64,000 nucleotides of DNA, from assembly GCA_012103535.1 (NCBI GenBank), contig WLWQ01000003.1:930001-994000 (forward strand), read 5' to 3'. Under the pieces are notes generated by a model. The model had not been told where the DNA came from. It did not search any database and saw only the letters and a program-made list of their open reading frames with translations. Source of the stretch: Pseudomonadales bacterium (GTDB taxonomy: Bacteria > Pseudomonadota > Gammaproteobacteria > Pseudomonadales > Pseudohongiellaceae). The translations under genes and the position numbers were made by a program. Shown here piece by piece: positions 1 to 8,962 of this stretch (position 1 is the stretch's first letter; each line of letters opens with the position of its first letter).

Positions 1-340
1 TCATAGTGCCACCGGTTACCAATGTCGCATAGCCGCTCAACATGTAGTAGATCTCAGTTGTATTTACCTGGTGTAAATTAGAGCCACCTGGAAATTCTTT
101 TGGTCGAAACACACCATACACTCCAACGCGATAATCTCCGACTACTTCGACACTGCGAATCGGACGATCGCTTACTCTGTCTCGCGGCAGGTTATCGATG
201 AATTTTACGATGTCCTCCGAAGTTACATCCGTAGCGATAGGAGAAATAGCTGGTGCAGGGGATTGGGCTACTATGTAAGTTGTTAAAGAAGTGATTGCAC
301 CAAAGCCGAGAAATCCTAGAGCAAACAATATTTTTTTCAT
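1..340 (-). CDS. Secreted cupin-domain protein (C-terminus cut by window edge)
   Basis: Reading leftward from an ATG at 340, the frame is open to the window edge (113 codons seen). The N-terminus has a short basic start and a hydrophobic stretch ending near residue 26 (VAQS), so it is probably a signal peptide. The last visible residues, with an HQVNTTEIYYMLSG pattern followed by a glycine-rich turn, match the first cupin motif (metal-binding His and Glu in a beta barrel). It is probably a small exported cupin protein of unknown substrate. The missing C-terminus would hold the second cupin motif. Function beyond the fold cannot be said. Confidence 0.7.
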   Translation of the reverse strand, partial: MKKILFALGFLGFGAITSLTTYIVAQSPAPAISPIATDVTSEDIVKFIDNLPRDRVSDRPIRSVEVVGDYRVGVYGVFRPKEFPGGSNLHQVNTTEIYYMLSGYATLVTGGTM

Positions 341-406
341 CGAATAGACTCCTGTTGTTCGCTGAGTTTCCATAACACAACGTGTGTTGCAAAGCAGCAT
401 GTAAAG

Positions 407-430
407 CTGCACATCTTTAACGATGTGCAG
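407..430. terminator. Hairpin between the PQQ dehydrogenase and the cupin gene
   Basis: Perfect 9-bp inverted repeat, CTGCACATC and GATGTGCAG, with a 6-nt loop. It lies just after the stop of the leftward PQQ dehydrogenase gene and before the leftward cupin gene. There is no clear U-tract, so it may be a weak terminator or an mRNA-stabilising stem. A second short inverted repeat (AACACA/TGTGTT, 374-388) lies closer to the cupin start and could be an operator. Confidence 0.4.
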
Positions 431-451
431 TGCTAATGATCAAGCGGGATA

Positions 452-2527
452 CTAGTTTTCACTTGGTAACTTGAAGGCGAGCATTTCGGGACTGTGTTCG
501 CGGTCACCTATAGCAACAAGAATGAATTGTTCACCCTCGTGTAAATAACTAACGGGTGGACTGGTAGTCCCGGCTTCTAATTCGACTTCCCAAACTGTAT
601 CGCCAGTTTGTTTGTCGTAAGCTCTGAACCATGCGCCGCCACTATTGGTTGCGATTTCAACTGGCATGTCGAAAGGAATGCGTCCGCCCGGGCGTTGGTT
701 AGTAAGACCCTCACCCATAAATAAAAGAGACCCAGTTAATAACGGGGCCGGTCTGCCAGGTACGCCTAACTTAGGAAGATCCAAATGCGCTATAGCAGGA
801 TTGTCCCTTGGGCCATCACCGTTAGCGATCATCCAGACATGTTCGCCAGTATTCATATCGATTGCAGTGACACGTCCATAAGGTGGTTTAAACAACGGCA
901 GTCCTCTCGGGCCTGCGATCCAACGCCGTGAGCCCTTTGTATAAGCCAGGTTAGTCACTTCTTGATCGCCTGGAAGAATATCCGCCACGAAGGGAGAAGT
1001 AATCGATGGGATGTAAAGATAGCCAGTAACCGGATCAAACGCTGCACCTTGTACATCGGCGCCACCTTGTGATCCTGGTAACTGTATCGTTCCTTGCGTG
1101 CCATTTTCTGTTGCTACTGATGGTGGAGTGAACAACGGTCCTGTCACGTAGTTACTAAAAATCTTCAGTGCTTCGGCCCGTAGCTCTGGAGTGAAATCAA
1201 TTAGGTTATCTTCCGTTGCACCTTGTCGATCGAATGCTGCCGGTTTAGTAGGGAAAGGTTGAGTTGCGGAAGTAACCTCTCCTGGAACCGTGGATTGAGG
1301 CACAGGTCTTTCTTCGATTTCCCAAACCGGTTCACCGGTTTCACGATCAAACACGAACGCGAAGGCTTGTTTAGTTAATTGGGTTACCGCTTTAATTTCA
1401 CGTCCATCTACTGTGATATCCATCAAGATAGGCGCGGCCGGAGGATCGTAATCCCATAAGCCGTGATGCACTGTCTGGAAATGCCAGACGCGTTCACCGG
1501 TTTCCACATCAACCGCTACAATGCTTTGAGTGAATAAGTTGTCGCCGACGCGATGGCCACCGTACATATCGTTGGTTGAAGAAGAGATTGGCATATAAAG
1601 CATACCCAGTTCTTCATCGGCACTGAACAATGCCCATACCGGTGCATGGCCAGTGTAAGACCAGGAGCGGTCTTGCCAACTATCGGTGCCGAATTCTCCT
1701 TCCTGTGGAATAGTGTGATAAGTCCAGAGTGCTGTACCAGTTCTTACATCAAAGGCCTGAACATCTCCCCGATAAGCTTCCTTTGCATCGAAGGTATCGG
1801 ACATCGATTGTCCCAGCACAATAACGTCACGTACTACCATGGGAACGCCGCCCCAACGATAACGTTCAAACTCCGGCGGCATTAATTGCAAATCGACACG
1901 ACCTTCAACGCCAAAATCTGGATAGACTTCGCCAGTTGCCGCATTTAAGGCATACAAATAGGTTCCACGCTGTACGATGATTCGTTCTTCAGAACCATCG
2001 GTCCAATAGGCAATGCCGCGAGTCGGAGCACCTGGCAAGCCTTCAACTCCACCAGGGGGTTGCTGTACCCAAACAGTTTCTCCCGAACCTGGATTGAATG
2101 CTTCTACCAGACCAACTCCATTGGTTACGTAGGCGACTCCATTTTTCACGATCGGCGCTGCATTCCAGGTATTGGAATAACGCTGGTTTGGATTCAAGTT
2201 GACGTAGTACTCATCCAGAGCAGGGCGCCGCCACGCAATTTCGAGATCATTGATGTTGTCAGCATTTATCTGAGCGAGCGGGGTGTATTTAGTGCTGCCA
2301 ATGTCGGCACCATAGGCATCCCAGTCGCCTGCTGTTGTTCCCTGTCCGGCAGCTCGATACTGGGGTTCAGCGGAAGCAACTGCTGCTGGTTCTGCAGAGG
2401 AAGCTTCGCCTGTTGGCTGGGATGATTGCTGTTGGTTATCACAACCAACAAGAAAGAGGATTGATCCTAGGGTGAAAATTTCAAGAATTCGGCGATTATT
2501 CATTCTTTTTATTACTGCCCGAGTCAT
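452..2527 (-). CDS. PQQ-dependent dehydrogenase (quinoprotein beta-propeller lipoprotein)
   Basis: 691 aa. The N-terminus has a hydrophobic segment ending in FLVGC, a lipobox with the lipidated Cys near residue 29, then a Ser/Ala/Gln-rich linker. The mature start (DWDAYGADIGSTKYTPL) and repeated AxxxxTGExxW blades are typical of pyrroloquinoline-quinone propeller dehydrogenases of the glucose/alcohol dehydrogenase superfamily. It should oxidise an alcohol or sugar in the periplasm and pass electrons to quinone or a cytochrome; the substrate is unknown. No fused cytochrome c domain and no PQQ biosynthesis genes are seen nearby. An in-frame ATG at 2503 is an alternative start that keeps the signal sequence. 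Confidence 0.85.
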   Translation of the reverse strand: MTRAVIKRMNNRRILEIFTLGSILFLVGCDNQQQSSQPTGEASSAEPAAVASAEPQYRAAGQGTTAGDWDAYGADIGSTKYTPLAQINADNINDLEIAWRRPALDEYYVNLNPNQRYSNTWNAAPIVKNGVAYVTNGVGLVEAFNPGSGETVWVQQPPGGVEGLPGAPTRGIAYWTDGSEERIIVQRGTYLYALNAATGEVYPDFGVEGRVDLQLMPPEFERYRWGGVPMVVRDVIVLGQSMSDTFDAKEAYRGDVQAFDVRTGTALWTYHTIPQEGEFGTDSWQDRSWSYTGHAPVWALFSADEELGMLYMPISSSTNDMYGGHRVGDNLFTQSIVAVDVETGERVWHFQTVHHGLWDYDPPAAPILMDITVDGREIKAVTQLTKQAFAFVFDRETGEPVWEIEERPVPQSTVPGEVTSATQPFPTKPAAFDRQGATEDNLIDFTPELRAEALKIFSNYVTGPLFTPPSVATENGTQGTIQLPGSQGGADVQGAAFDPVTGYLYIPSITSPFVADILPGDQEVTNLAYTKGSRRWIAGPRGLPLFKPPYGRVTAIDMNTGEHVWMIANGDGPRDNPAIAHLDLPKLGVPGRPAPLLTGSLLFMGEGLTNQRPGGRIPFDMPVEIATNSGGAWFRAYDKQTGDTVWEVELEAGTTSPPVSYLHEGEQFILVAIGDREHSPEMLAFKLPSEN

Positions 2528-2924
2528 GAAGTGACTCTTTGCGAAGTGGAATTGGGATTCTACCTAAAAATGCGCCTTTAAAAACAGCTGAAAAACTTAC
2601 ACAATCGACCAAGAGTCCCTAAGCTATTGAAAATTAGGGCAGTTCGGCATAGGCTCTGAACAACTCAAAGCCCGCCTTGGGCGTAGAATTAAGAATAAGC
2701 AGTAAGAAAAAGAGTGAGAAAATAAAAGAGGGACCACCACCGGCCGGTAAGTGTAGCCAGTAGCGGTCCCAGTCGCGCAGAAGTCTGCACCAGCGGGAGA
2801 GAGTTCTTTAGAAGTCGAATACTCGGTTACTACATCGAGTATGACTGGGCTGTATCCCTTCTCGATTGCACCAAATACTTTCTGCGTATTGACTTTCATT
2901 CATGAGGAAGAAGGCTAACGAAAG
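2528..2924. other. Intergenic stretch with inverted repeats
   Basis: About 400 bases between divergent genes. A 10-bp inverted repeat (AAATACTTTC at 2873-2882 and GAAAGTATTT at 2927-2936) straddles the start of the rightward gene. The ATGAAAGT start sequence is also mirrored at 2892-2899. A GGGACC/GGTCCC pair (2730-2735, 2765-2770) encloses a CCGGCCGG palindrome. A leftward 91-codon frame here has no ribosome-binding site and an implausible composition, so I see no convincing gene. Confidence 0.4.
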
Positions 2925-3536
2925 ATGAAAGTATTTAATATGCGTCCATCATTCCATGGATATTCATCCAGTAGTATTGTGAAGTGGTACTACGAACGCG
3001 CATGGAACACCATGAATGGAGCCAAGCGGGCTATCGTGGCTAGAACCGTAGACCTCTATCTTGGCGAAATAGCTGCCGAGCATCGTACGGTGAAATTTAA
3101 TATTCCAGAAAATCCCGAAGACGGCGATCAGTTTCTTGCATGCAATAAGAAGAATATAAAAGTAATCGACGATTTTTTTGCTGACAATGCCGTTCGCTCC
3201 AAGCACTTCCGCGACAATTTAGAAATATTTGTAGCTCGATCCATCGATGAGATATTCGAAACCGAGATTTGTGAAATTCTAAAACAGAAATTGTTTCCTG
3301 AATCTTTAGTTCCTACAACTGAGGGCGAGCTTGATCAGCTATTAGTAGAAACCAATTCAAGCTATACCGAAGCAGTGAACGAATGTGTTCGAATTTTTCG
3401 TAACGGTCTTCAAGACGATAGTGAAGAAGAGTTGGAAATTCTGGAAAGTAAATTGTTATCGGTGCGGGAGATGTTAGACAAAAATGTTGGAGTAATCGAA
3501 CATGAGTTAACTCGCCGAAAAACCAAAAAAGAATAG
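2925..3536 (+). CDS. Hypothetical cytosolic protein
   Basis: 203 aa, not recognised. It has no signal peptide or membrane segment, is acidic and rich in charged helix, and its C-terminal third (from about residue 150) is strongly helical with a basic KK/RR tail. A purine-rich AGGAAGAAGG lies upstream of the ATG. It stands alone: a PQQ dehydrogenase diverges on the left and an exported DapA-like protein follows after about 45 bases. Coding appearance is good, but no function can be assigned. Confidence 0.6.
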   Translation: MKVFNMRPSFHGYSSSSIVKWYYERAWNTMNGAKRAIVARTVDLYLGEIAAEHRTVKFNIPENPEDGDQFLACNKKNIKVIDDFFADNAVRSKHFRDNLEIFVARSIDEIFETEICEILKQKLFPESLVPTTEGELDQLLVETNSSYTEAVNECVRIFRNGLQDDSEEELEILESKLLSVREMLDKNVGVIEHELTRRKTKKE

Positions 3537-3582
3537 ATGGTATAAAGAAGTAAGAATCTGACTACCTACCGAGGTTCAGTCC

Positions 3583-4569
3583 ATGTCTGTTAATCCCCTC
3601 ATTACTCGCCGCCAAGTCCTCGCTGGAATTGGTGCGACAACTTTGTTGCCTTATTCCAATCTCATTGCCGCCGAAGAAAATAAAATGCGCGGCGCCTTGA
3701 TGATATTGAGTACACCTTACACGGAAAGTAATGAAGTCGATTATGAAGATTTAGCGAAGGAAGTGGCTTTTTGTGCAAACTGCGGAGTGCAGGGATTAGT
3801 GTGGCCGCAAAACTCCAGTGAACAACGTTATTTGAGTAAAGAAGAACGAATCAAAGGCTTTCAAACTTTAGCTGAAGCAAATCGCGGCACCGGTATGGCT
3901 TTAGTATTTGGTGTGCAGGCTGATGATACTGAAGGCATGCTGGAATACGCCATAATCGCAGAGTCGCTTAACCCGGATGGCATGATCGCGATACCACCGA
4001 CTACGGCAAATTCCTTGGAAGAGATTCGCGATTATTATAGAGCCCTGTGTGAAATCACTGACAAACCCGTGTTTGTACAAACCAGTGGCGGCCCCGATAT
4101 TGAGCTCACCATCGACTTTCTTGTAGATCTGGCGCGTGAGCTACCTCAGTGCGGTTATATAAAAGAAGAATACGGTCGAGTTCAAGAACGCATGTTGGCG
4201 CTACAAAAATACAAACCGGATCCAATTCGCAGTGTGCTGGGTGCTACTTTTGGAAGAGGTTGGTTGTATGAGATGCGAATTGGTACAGACGGTGTTATGA
4301 CTGGCGGAGCAATGTATGGTGATATTTTTGCCAAGATGTGGGAATTTCATCAGCTGGGAGATGAGGAAGCACTTCTAGACTGTTATTCCAAACTATTGCT
4401 CATCACAAACCTCGACAGTTTAATCCCCGGTGTGCGCCTTTATGTGATGCAAAAACGTGGTGTGTTTAAAACGACTAAATCACGTCGTGGCGAGTACAGT
4501 TTTTCACCTCAGCAAATAGAGGAAATCGATTATCGCTTCGAAGCACTGAAACCTTATTTAATTGCGTAG
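3583..4569 (+). CDS. Tat-exported DapA/NanA-family class I aldolase
   Basis: 328 aa. The fold is the dihydrodipicolinate synthase / N-acetylneuraminate lyase TIM barrel, with the Schiff-base lysine in YIKEEYG (about Lys194). It should make or split a C-C bond on a pyruvate-like keto acid. The N-terminus carries a TRRQVLAG twin-arginine motif, a hydrophobic stretch and a likely cleavage site near IAA, which is unusual because most family members are cytosolic. Export suggests a role other than lysine synthesis. It is convergent with the fatty-acid operon on its right. Confidence 0.8.
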   Translation: MSVNPLITRRQVLAGIGATTLLPYSNLIAAEENKMRGALMILSTPYTESNEVDYEDLAKEVAFCANCGVQGLVWPQNSSEQRYLSKEERIKGFQTLAEANRGTGMALVFGVQADDTEGMLEYAIIAESLNPDGMIAIPPTTANSLEEIRDYYRALCEITDKPVFVQTSGGPDIELTIDFLVDLARELPQCGYIKEEYGRVQERMLALQKYKPDPIRSVLGATFGRGWLYEMRIGTDGVMTGGAMYGDIFAKMWEFHQLGDEEALLDCYSKLLLITNLDSLIPGVRLYVMQKRGVFKTTKSRRGEYSFSPQQIEEIDYRFEALKPYLIA

Positions 4570-4614
4570 TAACTGGTTTTCGATTACTGCATGAACTCTA
4601 ACTATATTAAGCCA

Positions 4615-5145
4615 CTAAAATTGTTTTTGACTGTTTGATCCTATCAATTGCGCTTGTAACTCTGGATAGCTACTACGTTCTGAGAGCCAGATAGAAAGAA
4701 AAGCTTCAGTAAAATCCGGATCGTTAATGTTTCCTAGGAATTCTGAAGTGTAATAAAAACTGCTACTCAAATTCTCTTCAACCTGTAATGTAAGAGTTTC
4801 GCCTCTTTTGACGTCAGGTAGAATTTCTGCGAGTTCCATTGACCATTGCTCAATATTTTGCGGATTGACAGATAATCTCTGCCATTCCTTTTCTGTGCGC
4901 CCTAGAAGCTGATTTTTCCTGATATTGCGTAAATAGTTAATTTGCAACGTCAGCTCTGGCTCAACTCCGGAATATTGACCAGTTCTTGAGTACAGTGAAC
5001 TATCGTAAATTTTCCAGAGCAGCACTTTAAGTCGAGCCTCGCCAACTACATAAAGTTCGTCAGTGAGATTTGCCCAAAGAGTCTGCGAATTCAGTAGAAC
5101 GATTAGTACCAGACTAAGTCGCGAACTTTTGCTCAAAATATTCAT
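4615..5145 (-). CDS. Chalcone-isomerase-like exported protein
   Basis: 176 aa with a cleavable signal peptide (hydrophobic core, then TLWAN near residue 26). The VGEARLKVLLWKIYDSSLY opening and the late DxxFxxAFLSIWL segment match the bacterial chalcone isomerase-like family (Chalcone_3). That family shares a fold with fatty-acid-binding chalcone isomerases and has no proven enzyme activity. It is the last gene of the leftward sigma/ChrR-linked lipid operon and overlaps the DUF2878 gene by 32 bases. A periplasmic lipid-related role is inferred from context. Confidence 0.75.
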   Translation of the reverse strand: MNILSKSSRLSLVLIVLLNSQTLWANLTDELYVVGEARLKVLLWKIYDSSLYSRTGQYSGVEPELTLQINYLRNIRKNQLLGRTEKEWQRLSVNPQNIEQWSMELAEILPDVKRGETLTLQVEENLSSSFYYTSEFLGNINDPDFTEAFLSIWLSERSSYPELQAQLIGSNSQKQF

Positions 5146-5605
5146 GGGTCACAATAAATAGTAAGGGAAGAACAAACATCCAGATCAAGCCGATGATTAC
5201 CAGGCTCAGAAGATAAGGTTCTGCAAATGAGACTGCTCCCACTCTTTCTCCAATTGCATAGTTGAAGGGGAAGGCAATTCCGCCAGCCACAACGCTAAAG
5301 ATTTTGTTTCTGCCTAAAAACGACAACGACTGAGTCAAAGTAGTAGCGAAAGCTAACCATAGCGTGATGAGCCACAAGGGAAGAATCAGACTGGAGCCAG
5401 AGAAACTAAAGATGCCGAACAGTGTCAACGCTGAATCTATCGCGATACCTATGCAAGCAGGAAGTAAGAGTTGATGTATTTTTACCTTTCCTTCTCGAAC
5501 CAAGATGTAGGCATAAATCGCAACAATCGGAATCGTTACTAGAATCAGTGACTCTCTGCCTATCACTAATCCGATCCACATCAGATTAAACAGAATCAGA
5601 TTCAT
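5114..5605 (-). CDS. DUF2878 membrane protein
   Basis: 163 aa from the ATG at 5605. A TTG at 5647 would add 14 residues, but family members normally begin at the first membrane segment, so I prefer 5605. Five or more hydrophobic helices fill the protein, with the conserved AxxxDSxLTxxGIF-like loop near residues 55-65. This family of unknown function is commonly encoded beside CFA-synthase-like methyltransferases in ChrR-linked operons, as here. It probably acts in the inner membrane on the same lipid pathway. Confidence 0.75.
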   Translation of the reverse strand: MNLILFNLMWIGLVIGRESLILVTIPIVAIYAYILVREGKVKIHQLLLPACIGIAIDSALTLFGIFSFSGSSLILPLWLITLWLAFATTLTQSLSFLGRNKIFSVVAGGIAFPFNYAIGERVGAVSFAEPYLLSLVIIGLIWMFVLPLLFIVTHEYFEQKFAT

Positions 5606-5649
5606 TGGTTTCGAAAAGAATGTCGGCAACAGCTTATTCACTTTCAAAC

Positions 5650-6903
5650 TCAGAAATTATGAGGAGCTTTGCTGGCAAGAATTTGGGCGGCGCTGATTCG
5701 ACGTTCGAGAAATCCGCCTTCGCAGTAACCTAAATAATAAGACCAGAGGTTCTGAAATCTGTCATCGTAACCCTGATTCTCGAGATGCTGCAGATTATCT
5801 TTGAAGTTTTCATGCCAATGGGCAAGTGTCTTGGCGTAATCGATTCCGATATCCAATATGTCTCTAACCACCAGATCCGTAGATTTAGTAACTATTTTGG
5901 AAACCAGATTTAAAGAAGGTAGAAAGCCACCTGGAAATACATGCTTCTGAATAAAATCTTCGCCGCGACTGTAAGTCTTGAAGCGCTGATCAGCGATAGT
6001 TATTGCCTGTATTAACAAAAGCCCATTCGGTTTAAGTAAATCATTCAGTTTTTTGAAATAACCGGGAAGGTATTTCTTGCCAACGGCTTCAATCATTTCT
6101 ACTGAAACGATCTTGTCGTATTGACCTTCAAGTAAGCGATAATCTTTAGAGAGTAGGTTTATGCGATCGCTTAAGCCAGCTTCTTCAATCTCTTTTTTTG
6201 CAAATTGAAATTGCTCATCGGAAATAGTAGTAGTTGTTACTTTACAGCCGTAATTTTTTGCAGCGAAGATTGCCAATCCACCCCAGCCAGACCCAACTTC
6301 CAGTAGATGGTCGCTCTCACACAACTGAAGTTGATCGCAAATTCTAGCTAACTTATTAGTCTGTGCTTGCTGCAATGAGTCTGAGGGCGAGTTATAAATT
6401 GCAGAACTGTATTGCATTTTTTGATCGAGAAACGTCTGATATAGGTCATTGCCGAGATCATAGTGAGCGAGAATATTTTTCTTCGCCTGTTTCTTAGAAT
6501 TTGCTCGTTTAATGAGACGAAACAAGCTAAAAGGTTTTAACAGCCAACCAAATCGACTATCCCAATAGTCCATCATTGACAGGTTTCTTGAAAAGAAGCG
6601 CGTAACTTGAGTAATGTCGGGCGAAGTCCACCAACCGTCGACAAAGGCCTCACCACCTGCGGTGTTACCGCCAAAAAGTGCACGCCCGTATGCACGAGTA
6701 TCGAGTACATTTACTTCAGCTTTTAAGCTCGAGTTTCTATCTCCAACTTCCGCAAGTATTCTGCCTTTTTCTCGCAATAAGAAATGTCCTTCGCTAGCGT
6801 GATTGAGCACCTGAATTAGCACAGATCGAATTATTTCGACTGATTTCGGTGTATCTTCGCTTTCAGTATTGCTACTGGAAATAATCCATTCTTTTTGACT
6901 CAT
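5650..6903 (-). CDS. cfa: Cyclopropane-fatty-acyl-phospholipid synthase-type SAM methyltransferase
   Basis: 417 aa. An N-terminal lipid-binding-type domain leads into HYDLGNDLYQTFLDQKMQYSS (about residues 147-167) and the SAM-binding LLEVGSGWGGLA loop, ending with the family YCEGGF motif. It transfers a methyl(ene) carbon from S-adenosylmethionine to an unsaturated acyl chain of membrane phospholipid. In RpoE/ChrR regulons such enzymes help form cyclopropane, methyl-branched or furan fatty acids; which product is made here cannot be told. The start overlaps the DUF1365 stop as ATGA, with AAAGG upstream. Confidence 0.9.
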   Translation of the reverse strand: MSQKEWIISSSNTESEDTPKSVEIIRSVLIQVLNHASEGHFLLREKGRILAEVGDRNSSLKAEVNVLDTRAYGRALFGGNTAGGEAFVDGWWTSPDITQVTRFFSRNLSMMDYWDSRFGWLLKPFSLFRLIKRANSKKQAKKNILAHYDLGNDLYQTFLDQKMQYSSAIYNSPSDSLQQAQTNKLARICDQLQLCESDHLLEVGSGWGGLAIFAAKNYGCKVTTTTISDEQFQFAKKEIEEAGLSDRINLLSKDYRLLEGQYDKIVSVEMIEAVGKKYLPGYFKKLNDLLKPNGLLLIQAITIADQRFKTYSRGEDFIQKHVFPGGFLPSLNLVSKIVTKSTDLVVRDILDIGIDYAKTLAHWHENFKDNLQHLENQGYDDRFQNLWSYYLGYCEGGFLERRISAAQILASKAPHNF

Positions 6904-7694
6904 AGCGTACCTTTTTCAATTTTAATCTGACTTTTTCCAGGGTGTTTATAAAGAGGATTTCTTTTCATAAAGAGTTTTAATGCTTGCCAATATATTCCGA
7001 AAACCACACTCGCAGTTTGCATAGGTGTTGTTAACAGTACGCGAGTTAATTCACTTTGGATTAATGGTTTTCGTTCAAGGCTCAAAGTGGCATCAAAGAC
7101 TTTAGAGTTATCACCATTTCCATTGCTCTCGATGTGAATCACACATTGTTTAGAATGTGCATGGGGTGGTTTGATTCGCCATTGATAGGATTGATCCATG
7201 GGATTAAATGGCGAAACATGAAATTCTTTTTGATGTGGGATTAGATTATCTAGATCTAATAAGTAGTAATGTCTTTCGTTCCAGGGAGTATTGCTCACCT
7301 CCGCTAATGCATACCTAAACTCTTCTCCGTCCTTCAAAAAGTAAACGTTAAGTGGACTAAAGTAGAATCCGAAATAGCGCAGATGGCAAAGTAGGTACAC
7401 TTCCCCGTTAATTGCATCGAATGGAGTATTAAGAAGCTCTGCGATTTTCTCTTTTACGGATTGGCTTAAGTCCTTTGAATTGTTTCCTAGATAATCCTCC
7501 CGCTTAAATCGCCCCCAGCTAAATACCTTGGTTCCTAATTGCCAGAATGATTGCAAAACCTTAGGAATTTCATCGACTTTTAGGAGAATCATAAATAGCC
7601 GATTGCGGAATTCATGATTGCCAGGTTGGAAGCGGCGATGTCTTACAAATCCTTCATAAATCGCACTTTCGAATTCACCGTCTCGCGAACTCAT
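6900..7694 (-). CDS. DUF1365 family protein
   Basis: 264 aa from the ATG at 7694, which overlaps the upstream TGA as ATGA. A GTG at 7766 would lie inside the amine oxidase gene and is rejected. The opening AIYEGFVRHRRFQPGNHEF and the YFGFYFSPLNVYF and HVSPFNPMDQSYQW segments are the hallmarks of DUF1365. The family is nearly always found between an FAD amine oxidase and a CFA synthase, exactly the order here. Its biochemical role is unknown; a step in modified fatty acid formation is the usual inference. Confidence 0.85.
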   Translation of the reverse strand: MSSRDGEFESAIYEGFVRHRRFQPGNHEFRNRLFMILLKVDEIPKVLQSFWQLGTKVFSWGRFKREDYLGNNSKDLSQSVKEKIAELLNTPFDAINGEVYLLCHLRYFGFYFSPLNVYFLKDGEEFRYALAEVSNTPWNERHYYLLDLDNLIPHQKEFHVSPFNPMDQSYQWRIKPPHAHSKQCVIHIESNGNGDNSKVFDATLSLERKPLIQSELTRVLLTTPMQTASVVFGIYWQALKLFMKRNPLYKHPGKSQIKIEKGTL

Positions 7695-8947
7695 AGCTCG
7701 ACTCCAAATCTCTTTCCTACATCGAGCGCACTTCGCACTCCATCTTCGTGGAAACCGCTGTACCAATAAGCTCCGCAGAAGTGAATGCGATCAACTCCAC
7801 AAATTTCATTTCTTCGCGATTGAGCTTTCATGCCGGGGAGAGAGTAGACAGGATGGGAGTAATTGTACTCGCCAATTATTTTCTTGGGATCGATCTTGTG
7901 TCTTGCATTTAAAGAAACAAGCAAGGGGGATTCACTTTCAATTCCCTGCAAAATATTCATGCTGTAAGTTACTAGAGGTGGTTCGTCATGTTGCTGCTCA
8001 CCGGCAAGAAAATTCCAACTTGCCCGTGACAGGGACCTTCTAGGCATTAACGAATCATCACTGTGCAAAATTACATCGTTTTCCTGGTACTGAAGATCTT
8101 CGAGAATTGCTTTCTCTTTAAGCGTTGCATTGGCAAGCAGCTTTAAAGCCTGATCACTGTGACAGGCGAAGATGACCTGATTAAATTGGTCAGTACCGCC
8201 GGTATAGTTTACTTCTACGCCAGTTTCTGTGCGAGTTACAGCCGTTACTGGTGTATTCAATCGAATCCGATCTTTGAATCTGTTAGTCATTGGCTTGATA
8301 TAGGCCTTGGAGCCGCCTGTAAGCACATGCCACTGTGGTCGATTTTTAATGTCTAAAAGACCGTGATTGAGAAAAAACTTGAGGAAAAACTTAAGTGGAA
8401 ATTCCCCCGCTTGCTGAATACTGCAAGACCAGATTGCCGCCACCATTGGCAGCAGGTAATTTTCCCGAAATACTTGACTAAGATTCTGGCGTTCAACAAA
8501 TTCATTCAGTGTTATTTTGTCTTCACCGCCAGACTGTATTTCTGCTTTGGCAGCATTATTAAAGTTCAATATGTCTCTTACTAAACGATAAAACTTCGGA
8601 CGTAAGAAGTTTCGTCTTTGCGAAAACAGGGTATTTAAATTGTGCCCGTTGTACTCAAGACCTAGGGCATTGTTACGAACACTAAAACTCATTTCTGTAG
8701 GCTGTAAGCGAACGTTGAGTTTATGCATAAATTTCAAAAAATTTGGATAATTACGGTCATTACAAACTATAAATCCCGTATCGACATCGAATGATTTGTT
8801 ATTCTGCTCGACCCTAACAGTATTAGTGTGTCCTCCAATATAGTCATTAGCTTCGAATACAGTGATGTCATGTTTACTTTGGAGAAGATAAGCCGCCGTT
8901 AATCCAGAAATACCACTTCCTATAATTGCGATGCGTTGATTGTTCAT
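7691..8947 (-). CDS. FAD-dependent amine oxidase-family oxidoreductase
   Basis: 418 aa. The N-terminal Rossmann motif GSGISGLTAAYLL (about residues 10-22), an acidic FAD ribose ligand (VFEAND) and GGHTNTV place it in the NAD(P)/FAD-binding amine oxidase superfamily. The C-terminal IHFCGAYWYSGFHEDG segment closes the FAD site. It is the flavoprotein partner of the DUF1365/CFA-synthase pair and probably oxidises or desaturates an acyl chain; that role is inferred from conserved context and from furan fatty acid work on related operons. Confidence 0.85.
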   Translation of the reverse strand: MNNQRIAIIGSGISGLTAAYLLQSKHDITVFEANDYIGGHTNTVRVEQNNKSFDVDTGFIVCNDRNYPNFLKFMHKLNVRLQPTEMSFSVRNNALGLEYNGHNLNTLFSQRRNFLRPKFYRLVRDILNFNNAAKAEIQSGGEDKITLNEFVERQNLSQVFRENYLLPMVAAIWSCSIQQAGEFPLKFFLKFFLNHGLLDIKNRPQWHVLTGGSKAYIKPMTNRFKDRIRLNTPVTAVTRTETGVEVNYTGGTDQFNQVIFACHSDQALKLLANATLKEKAILEDLQYQENDVILHSDDSLMPRRSLSRASWNFLAGEQQHDEPPLVTYSMNILQGIESESPLLVSLNARHKIDPKKIIGEYNYSHPVYSLPGMKAQSRRNEICGVDRIHFCGAYWYSGFHEDGVRSALDVGKRFGVEL

Positions 8948-8962
8948 AAACTTGAGATGGGC

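Noticed and set aside
192..392. Leftward 66-codon frame
   Set aside because: It is the wrong frame over the cupin gene, which has a signal peptide and a cupin motif and runs off the window edge.
2624..2899. Leftward 91-codon frame
   Set aside because: No ribosome-binding site, odd composition, and its start only mirrors the true start of the rightward gene.
6900..7766. Longer DUF1365 start
   Set aside because: It begins with GTG inside the amine oxidase gene; ATG 7694 overlaps that stop as ATGA and fits family length.
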